Source: Kushneria sinocarnis
GTDB lineage: Bacteria; Pseudomonadota; Gammaproteobacteria; Pseudomonadales; Halomonadaceae
DNA: 64,000 nt
NCBI RefSeq assembly: GCF_003633775.1
Contig: NZ_RBIN01000006.1
Location: 247,111 to 311,110, forward strand
Direction: 5' to 3'
The position numbers and the translations under genes were made by a program. Positions 59,354 through 64,000 of the stretch are shown here, piece after piece. The notes below the pieces were generated by a model. That model saw only the letters and a list, made by a program, of their open reading frames with translations, was not told where the DNA came from and made no database searches. The stretch's first letter is position 1, and each line of letters begins with the position of its first letter.

Positions 59354-59923
59354 CTAGCGCTGGCTATCGAGCCAGCACCCGGCTTCGCGCGCCGCCTCTG
59401 TGGGCGGCGCGCCCTCGCCAAAGCAGCCCGTCAGCGCCCGGTGAAAGGCGCCGGCACGCAGCGGCAGGCCCTCGTGCCGGTAGCGTTCGGCGCGTGCCCG
59501 CACTCGCCCGGCGAACGCCTCGCGATCCACCTCGGCACTGCCATCGAGATTATCCACGCTGACGTTGAAGCGCCGCTCACAGGCTTCGCAGAACAGCGAC
59601 TCGAGCGCCTGGGGCGCAACCTCGGCCTGCTCGAAGGCCTGCTGGGCGGCCTGATCGCGTCCATCCGGCAGATACCAGTAGCCGTAATCCTCCAGCTGGC
59701 GCCGGCGCGGGCCGGCGATGCACCAGTGACTGACCTCGTGCAGGGCACTGGCAAAAAAGCCGTGGGCGAAAATGATTTCGGCCGCTTTATCGCCTGCAGC
59801 CGGGCGATAGAGCGGTTCTTCGTCACCACATATCAGCCTGGTGTGATAGCGGGCTTCAAACAGGGTATCGAACAGTACCATCAGCTGCTCGGCTTCCGGT
59901 TCGGGCAGTACGGCGGTAGTCAT
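59354..59923 (-). CDS. epmC: Elongation factor P hydroxylase EpmC
   Basis: Hydroxylates the beta-lysylated Lys of EF-P. With start 59923 it has 189 residues, close to E. coli EpmC/YfcM (182). The conserved motifs are nearly identical: FAHGFFASALHEVSHWCIAG, DYGYWYLPDGRD, VAPQALESLFC and FNVSVDNLDG. HExxH-like His/Glu in HEVSHW bind the metal. A start at 59962 would add MNPLSHLSLTSEP. Convergent with the upstream acidic gene. Confidence 0.93.
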   Translation of the reverse strand: MTTAVLPEPEAEQLMVLFDTLFEARYHTRLICGDEEPLYRPAAGDKAAEIIFAHGFFASALHEVSHWCIAGPRRRQLEDYGYWYLPDGRDQAAQQAFEQAEVAPQALESLFCEACERRFNVSVDNLDGSAEVDREAFAGRVRARAERYRHEGLPLRAGAFHRALTGCFGEGAPPTEAAREAGCWLDSQR

Positions 59924-60035
59924 CGGCTCGGACGTCAGGGAGAGGTGGCTCAAGGGGTTCATGCGGCGTTCGATGGTCTCGGTAGACAGGCTGCGCTCTG
60001 CTAGACTCTGCGTCCCCATTCAGCCGGGAACTGTC

Positions 60036-61499
60036 GTGGTGTCATCTTCACTGATTCGACGCAGCCGTGTCGAGAGCCAGGGGCTCTTGCAGCTCGCCCT
60101 GCCGATCCTGGGCGCCCAGCTGGCTCAGGCAGGCATGAGTACGGTGGATGTCCTGATGGCCGGCCGGGCCAGCGCTGCCGATCTGGCGGCGGTGTCGGTC
60201 GGCGCCAGCCTCTGGGTGCCGCTGATGCTGTTCATGACCGGCACCCTGATGGGCCTTACGCCCATCGTTGCCCAGCACCTCGGGGCAACCCGCTATACCG
60301 ACATTCGGCCTGCAGTACACCAGGCACTCTGGGTCGCTCTGGCACTCGGGCTGGGCAGTGCATTGCTGCTGCATGGATTGGCGGCACCGGTATTCGGCGT
60401 CATGGCAGTTCCGGACGAGGTCGCCGGGCTTGCCACACACTACCTTTACGCGGTAGCGCCGGGCCTGCCCGGCATGGCGCTCTATCAGGGACTGCGCGCC
60501 TTTTCCGATGGCATGAACCACACCCGCCCGGCGCTGCTGATCAGTCTGATCGGACTGCTGGTCAACATCCCCTGCAATTATCTGCTGATCCATGGCGGTG
60601 ACGGTGTCACGCTACTGCTCGGCGCGGCGACCCCGGACTGGCTGCAGACGCTGCCGGCGCTGGGGGCGGTCGGCTGCGGCGTGGCCACTTCGATCGCCAT
60701 GTGGGTCATGTGCCTGAGCATGGTGTGGTATACCCGCCATGCGCGAGCCTATCGCACCGTCACGCTCTGGACGGCGCCCGCCCTGCCGCAACCGGGCCGG
60801 ATCGCTGAACTGCTGCGGGTCGGCCTGCCGATCGGGGTCGCCATCTTTACCGAAGTGACCCTGTTCACCCTGATCGCCCTGTTCGTGGCCGGCTTCGGCA
60901 GCATCGTGGTGGCTGCCCATCAGGTGGCGCTGAATTTCACGTCGCTGCTGTTCATGCTGCCACTCTCGCTGGGCATGGCCCTGACCGTCAGGGTCGGCAA
61001 TGCCATCGGTCGCAACGCCCCCGAACAGGCCCGTTTCGTTGCCTTCAACGGCGTCGGCTGCGCCCTGATCGCCGCCCTGCTGATCGATATCGTGCTGTTG
61101 CTGGGCGGCTCCCGGATCGTGGCGTTCTACAGCGCCAATCCGGAGGTGCGTGCGCTGGCCGGCCAGCTGATCCTGCTGGCGATACTCTATCAGTTCTCCG
61201 ATGCGCTGCAGGTGAGCATGGCGGGTGCCCTGCGGGGCTACAAGGATACCCGGATCATCATGGCCATTACCCTGTTCGCCTACTGGATCGTCGGTCTTGG
61301 CGGGGGGCATCTGCTGGGCCGGGGCTGGGCCGGCCATTTCAGCGGACTGGGGGTTTACGGCTACTGGCTGGGGCTGATTGCCGGGCTCAGTGTGGCAGCC
61401 CTGCTGCTGGGCTGGCGGTTATGGCATACCGCACGACACACGATGACCAGGATGACGCCTGCTGCGGAGAGCGGCCCCACGGAGCACAAAGACGCTTAA
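60036..61499 (+). CDS. norM: MATE-family multidrug/Na+ antiporter (NorM-like)
   Basis: A 487-residue, 12-helix MATE transporter. GTG 60036 (a second GTG follows at 60039) lies just after GGGAA; the longer frame to 59961 overlaps the epmC promoter side. NorM features: QAGMSTVDVLMAGRAS in helix 1, PIVAQHLGA, LRAFSDGMNHTRPALLIS and the second-half VAAHQVALNFTSLLFMLPLSLG. Exports cationic drugs in exchange for Na+ or H+; substrate inferred only by family. Confidence 0.9.
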   Translation: MVSSSLIRRSRVESQGLLQLALPILGAQLAQAGMSTVDVLMAGRASAADLAAVSVGASLWVPLMLFMTGTLMGLTPIVAQHLGATRYTDIRPAVHQALWVALALGLGSALLLHGLAAPVFGVMAVPDEVAGLATHYLYAVAPGLPGMALYQGLRAFSDGMNHTRPALLISLIGLLVNIPCNYLLIHGGDGVTLLLGAATPDWLQTLPALGAVGCGVATSIAMWVMCLSMVWYTRHARAYRTVTLWTAPALPQPGRIAELLRVGLPIGVAIFTEVTLFTLIALFVAGFGSIVVAAHQVALNFTSLLFMLPLSLGMALTVRVGNAIGRNAPEQARFVAFNGVGCALIAALLIDIVLLLGGSRIVAFYSANPEVRALAGQLILLAILYQFSDALQVSMAGALRGYKDTRIIMAITLFAYWIVGLGGGHLLGRGWAGHFSGLGVYGYWLGLIAGLSVAALLLGWRLWHTARHTMTRMTPAAESGPTEHKDA

Positions 61500-61642
61500 C
61501 TTTTCGGTCGACGCTGTGCTAATAGTGCAGATGTGGGTTGCCTGAATACCGGACTGTCACTTCCTTTTGCGGTCTTCGGTGAAGGACAGGCATCCGGTCG
61601 AGGTAGTCATCACAACTCCGACAGTCGACAAGGAGGCTTCTC

Positions 61643-62338
61643 ATGAGCCAGGTAATGTCTTCTTCGCGGCCGGCCAGAGTGATCGATATGGCGGCCATGC
61701 GCGAACGCCTCCGAGCTTCTCGACGAATCGTGCGCCTGGCGCCCGAACTGGATGGACTGGAAATGCTCTATCGGCTGTCTGCCGATGAGGAAGCCTTCTA
61801 CACCATGCCGGTACTGGCATGGGCCATGCGGGGCAACGGCGAAGTGGTCGGCATGGTGCCGTGGCTTGATACGCTCCGCCCCTGCCATGAGATCGATGAT
61901 CCCGAGCACGGCTGCTTTGTGGGCTATCGTGATCCGGAAACGGAAGAGCTGCTGGATGCGCCGCCTGCGCACAAGCTGCTGGAACTCGAGCATGCCGCAG
62001 CCTATTTCGACTACGAGCCCTGCGAAGCCGGTATTCCGCTCCAGCTGCTGCCCGATACCCAGGGCACCCATGCCCTGTGTCACGAGACGGATGACACGCC
62101 GTGGCAGCTCAAGCAGGTCCATGGCTGGCAGCTTCGCAGTGACGGTCGCATCGAAGCCCTGCTGCTGGACGAGTCACAGCCGATCCAGACTCCCGTGCTG
62201 CCGGGTGACGACTGTCTCTATGCCGCCGAGGACCGGCACAGCATTGTCTATTTCTTTCAGCGGGCCATTGCCAACCGCATCCGGGAGCAGGATCCCGAAA
62301 CGCTCGAGGCGCTGGCCATGATGGTTGAAAGTGCCTGA
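61643..62338 (+). CDS. Hypothetical protein, 231 aa
   Basis: ATG 61643 has an ideal AAGGAGG, so the start is firm. The product is soluble and acidic, with segments GEVVGMVPWLDTLRPC, LELEHAAAYFDYEPC and SIVYFFQRAIANRIRE. No signal peptide or membrane helix. I do not recognise a family; it looks like a lineage-specific protein of halomonads. Stands alone between norM and the convergent tusA. Confidence 0.7.
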   Translation: MSQVMSSSRPARVIDMAAMRERLRASRRIVRLAPELDGLEMLYRLSADEEAFYTMPVLAWAMRGNGEVVGMVPWLDTLRPCHEIDDPEHGCFVGYRDPETEELLDAPPAHKLLELEHAAAYFDYEPCEAGIPLQLLPDTQGTHALCHETDDTPWQLKQVHGWQLRSDGRIEALLLDESQPIQTPVLPGDDCLYAAEDRHSIVYFFQRAIANRIREQDPETLEALAMMVESA

Positions 62339-62389
62339 ATCAGCCGCTCACCACTGACCCGGACGAGTCCTGCACACTCGTCCGGCTCG

Positions 62390-62632
62390 CTATCCGGTCA
62401 GGCGGATATAATAGCGATACTGCGTCTCGTCATCGTCCTGATGAATCAGCTCGTGACCGAGAAAACTGCAGAACTTCGGAATATCCCGCGTGGTTGCCGG
62501 ATCGGTGGCCAGTACTTCCAGGATCTGGCCTGCACTCATGTCACGCACCTTGTTGTGCATCATCATGATGGGCTCGGGACAGTAGAGACCGCAGGTATCC
62601 AGCGTGGCATCGCATACCGGTTGCTCACTCAT
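62390..62632 (-). CDS. tusA: Sulfur carrier protein TusA
   Basis: An 80-residue SirA/TusA-fold protein relaying sulfur from IscS for 2-thiouridine in tRNA. ATG 62632 has GGAGAG. The active Cys18 is in the family motif CGLYCPEPIM. Length equals E. coli TusA (81). 24 bases after rlmM on the same strand. Confidence 0.95.
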   Translation of the reverse strand: MSEQPVCDATLDTCGLYCPEPIMMMHNKVRDMSAGQILEVLATDPATTRDIPKFCSFLGHELIHQDDDETQYRYYIRLTG

Positions 62633-62656
62633 GATGCTCTCCGTGTCGTGCTCGAA

Positions 62657-63745
62657 TCACTCCCGCTGCTCCGATGACGGCTCGACCAGTACCGTAACCT
62701 CTTCGCGGTCATGGTAGAGATGACGGCATCGAACCACCGCCGCCATGCCGGACTGCTGCAAACGCCGGTCAAGCAGTCCGAGTGCCTCCCGCACGTGCGG
62801 CCAGCGCCGCTTCATCGGCAGCTTGAGATTGAATACGGCCCGCTGGCACCAGCCGGCAGTCAGCCAGTCAGCCATCAGGGCCGCCACCCGGGAAGGTTGC
62901 TCCACGATATCACACACCAGCCACTCCACTGCATGCGGTGGCTGCCAGCGAAAGGCATCCGTACGCAGATGCTCGACCTGGCCGGTGGCCATCAACCCGG
63001 CGTCCATCGGACCGTTATCAATGGCATAGATCGACATCCCGCGCTGTACCAGCTGCCAGCTCCAGCCTCCCGGGGCAGCGCCCAGATCCACGGCCCAGCA
63101 GCTGTCATTGAGTACCCGTGACCAGCGTTCGGTCGGGATAAAGGTGTGCCAGGCCTCTTCCAGCTTCAGTGTGGAACGACTTGGCGCCCCGCTCGGGAAG
63201 CGAAGATGGCGTATTCCACCGGGATGATCGCTACGATTGCCGGGGAAGCTCATGGCGATCTGCACCCGGTCTCCTTCGGTCCAGCACAGATGGAGCCAGC
63301 GCTTGCCGGCCTTGCGTCGCAGAGCGCCGCGTTTTTTCAGTACGTTTTCCAGCGGCTGCTGCAGCGAACGCATCAGTCCGCTCAGCGCCCTCGCCTCATT
63401 GGTATCGGGCGTCTCCTGCTGCAGTCGCTCGAAACTCCAGCCACTGGCAACCACGTGCTCCACGATGGTCGTGATGCGATCCTCACGTGACAGCTCTTCC
63501 AGTGGTGCCAATGCCAGCAGGGACTGACGGGCAAAGACCAGATCGACCAGAGGCACGGCGCGCTGCGCCTCGTTGATCCGCCCGGCGCCGGTATGGCACC
63601 AGCGCACCAACGCGCTTTCCGAGCGTGCCACGGGATAGCCGGGCCAACCGGCCAGAGCCATCCTTTCGCTCAGCTCTTCGGCAAGATCAGCCTCGAAACC
63701 GGCGCGACAATAGAACAGCAGCTCACTGGCAACCGTGGTACTCAT
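62657..63745 (-). CDS. rlmM: 23S rRNA 2'-O-ribose methyltransferase RlmM
   Basis: Methylates C2498 of 23S rRNA, 362 residues. A THUMP-containing N-terminal half precedes the RrmJ-like SAM domain with motif I VDLGAAPGGWSWQL and the catalytic tetrad residues in MDAGLM, CDIVEQPSR and FNLKLPMKRRW. Upstream of tusA, probably co-transcribed. Confidence 0.95.
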   Translation of the reverse strand: MSTTVASELLFYCRAGFEADLAEELSERMALAGWPGYPVARSESALVRWCHTGAGRINEAQRAVPLVDLVFARQSLLALAPLEELSREDRITTIVEHVVASGWSFERLQQETPDTNEARALSGLMRSLQQPLENVLKKRGALRRKAGKRWLHLCWTEGDRVQIAMSFPGNRSDHPGGIRHLRFPSGAPSRSTLKLEEAWHTFIPTERWSRVLNDSCWAVDLGAAPGGWSWQLVQRGMSIYAIDNGPMDAGLMATGQVEHLRTDAFRWQPPHAVEWLVCDIVEQPSRVAALMADWLTAGWCQRAVFNLKLPMKRRWPHVREALGLLDRRLQQSGMAAVVRCRHLYHDREEVTVLVEPSSEQRE

Positions 63746-63877
63746 GGGCAGTACTCATGTTCGGATCATCCGATAATCCTGTCCTCTCATGTCACGTACC
63801 AGCGCGGCCGGATGTGGGACAGGCGCCGGCAACGAGCGCCCGCCGGGCGTGGCCGGCCCGGCCATGAGCCGGACAGT

Positions 63878-63908
63878 AAAAAGCCCCGACCATGGGGCCG
63901 GGGCTTTT
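63878..63908 (-). terminator. Terminator of the rrn operon
   Basis: Minus strand: stem GCCCCGG/TCGGGGC-type hairpin around CCATGG followed by TTTTT, 10 bases after the 5S 3' end. It has T-runs on both sides and may also block plus-strand read-through. Confidence 0.85.
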
Positions 63909-63917
63909 CGGAAGGGG

Positions 63918-64000
63918 TGCCTGACGATGACCTAGTCTCGCATGGGGAGTCCCCACACTACCCTCGGCGCTGAGCGGTTTCACTGCCGAGTTCGGCATGG
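63918..64000 (-). rRNA. rrf: 5S ribosomal RNA, 3' part (cut by the window edge)
   Basis: The minus strand reads CCATGCCGAACTCGGCAGTG, then GTAGTGTGGGG and CCCCATGCGAGA, ending GTCAGGCA, the conserved 5S loops B to E and the 3' end. About 83 of some 116 bases are inside the window; the rest of the rrn operon lies to the right. Confidence 0.96.

Overview
The window is one contiguous stretch of a high-GC gammaproteobacterial chromosome. Its gene content and order point to a halophilic member of the Halomonadaceae (Halomonas/Kushneria-like), sharing several gene neighbourhoods with Pseudomonas. The main clues are a betIBA choline-to-glycine betaine operon with a choline-binding protein, a Pseudomonas-type ptxS-kguEKTD cluster, a split trp set (trpE apart from trpGDC), the order miaB-ybeZ-ybeY-corC-lnt...ybeL-leuS-lptE-holA, and DUF1820 and DUF5924 proteins. 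Genus is an inference; no 16S sequence is present, only part of a 5S rRNA at the right edge.

Layout. 1-1500: one end of a prophage or integrated island, with tightly packed small genes ending in an AlpA-like helix-turn-helix gene and closed off by two terminators. 1731-6415: M18 aminopeptidase, Prc protease, a small orphan gene and two tandem tRNA-Asn genes with a clear promoter. 6522-11620: choline module (choX divergent from betI-betB-betA, with a BetI-type operator at the betI promoter). 11921-20997: mdtABC RND efflux operon, then an outer-membrane porin with a coiled-coil N-terminus. 21111-28476: GNAT, ugpQ, trpC/trpD/trpG, trpE and gph. The trpE-trpG gap (25253-26080) holds no protein gene of normal size. 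It does hold a PrrF/ArrF-like iron-responsive small RNA with Fur-like sites and a short Trp-rich leader peptide (W-S-W-W) in front of trpG; a second Trp-rich leader ORF (ending R-W-R-W) precedes trpE.

28716-35559: ndh (NADH dehydrogenase II) and the 2-ketogluconate cluster ptxS-kguE-kguK-kguT-kguD, with two matching palindromic operators. This plus-strand block separates rpe from gph-trpE. 35619-40372: GIY-YIG protein, rpe, ggt, tpm, a YgiM-like SH3 protein and a DUF1820 protein. 40606-54618: tRNA, ribosome and envelope block (miaB, ybeZ, ybeY, corC, lnt, a YdcF-like gene, an MHS transporter, ybeL, leuS, lptE, holA, DUF5924). 54715-63745: slyA, universal stress protein, uup, tatD, two unrecognised conserved-looking proteins, epmC, a MATE pump, tusA and rlmM. 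63918-64000: 3' part of a 5S rRNA on the minus strand with its terminator, the end of an rrn operon.

Themes: osmoprotection (choline uptake and oxidation), sugar-acid catabolism under a LacI repressor, tryptophan synthesis probably under attenuation, iron-responsive riboregulation, and translation quality (miaB, ybeY, epmC, tusA, rlmM, leuS). The strongest non-obvious signal is the sRNA plus leader-peptide arrangement between trpE and trpG.
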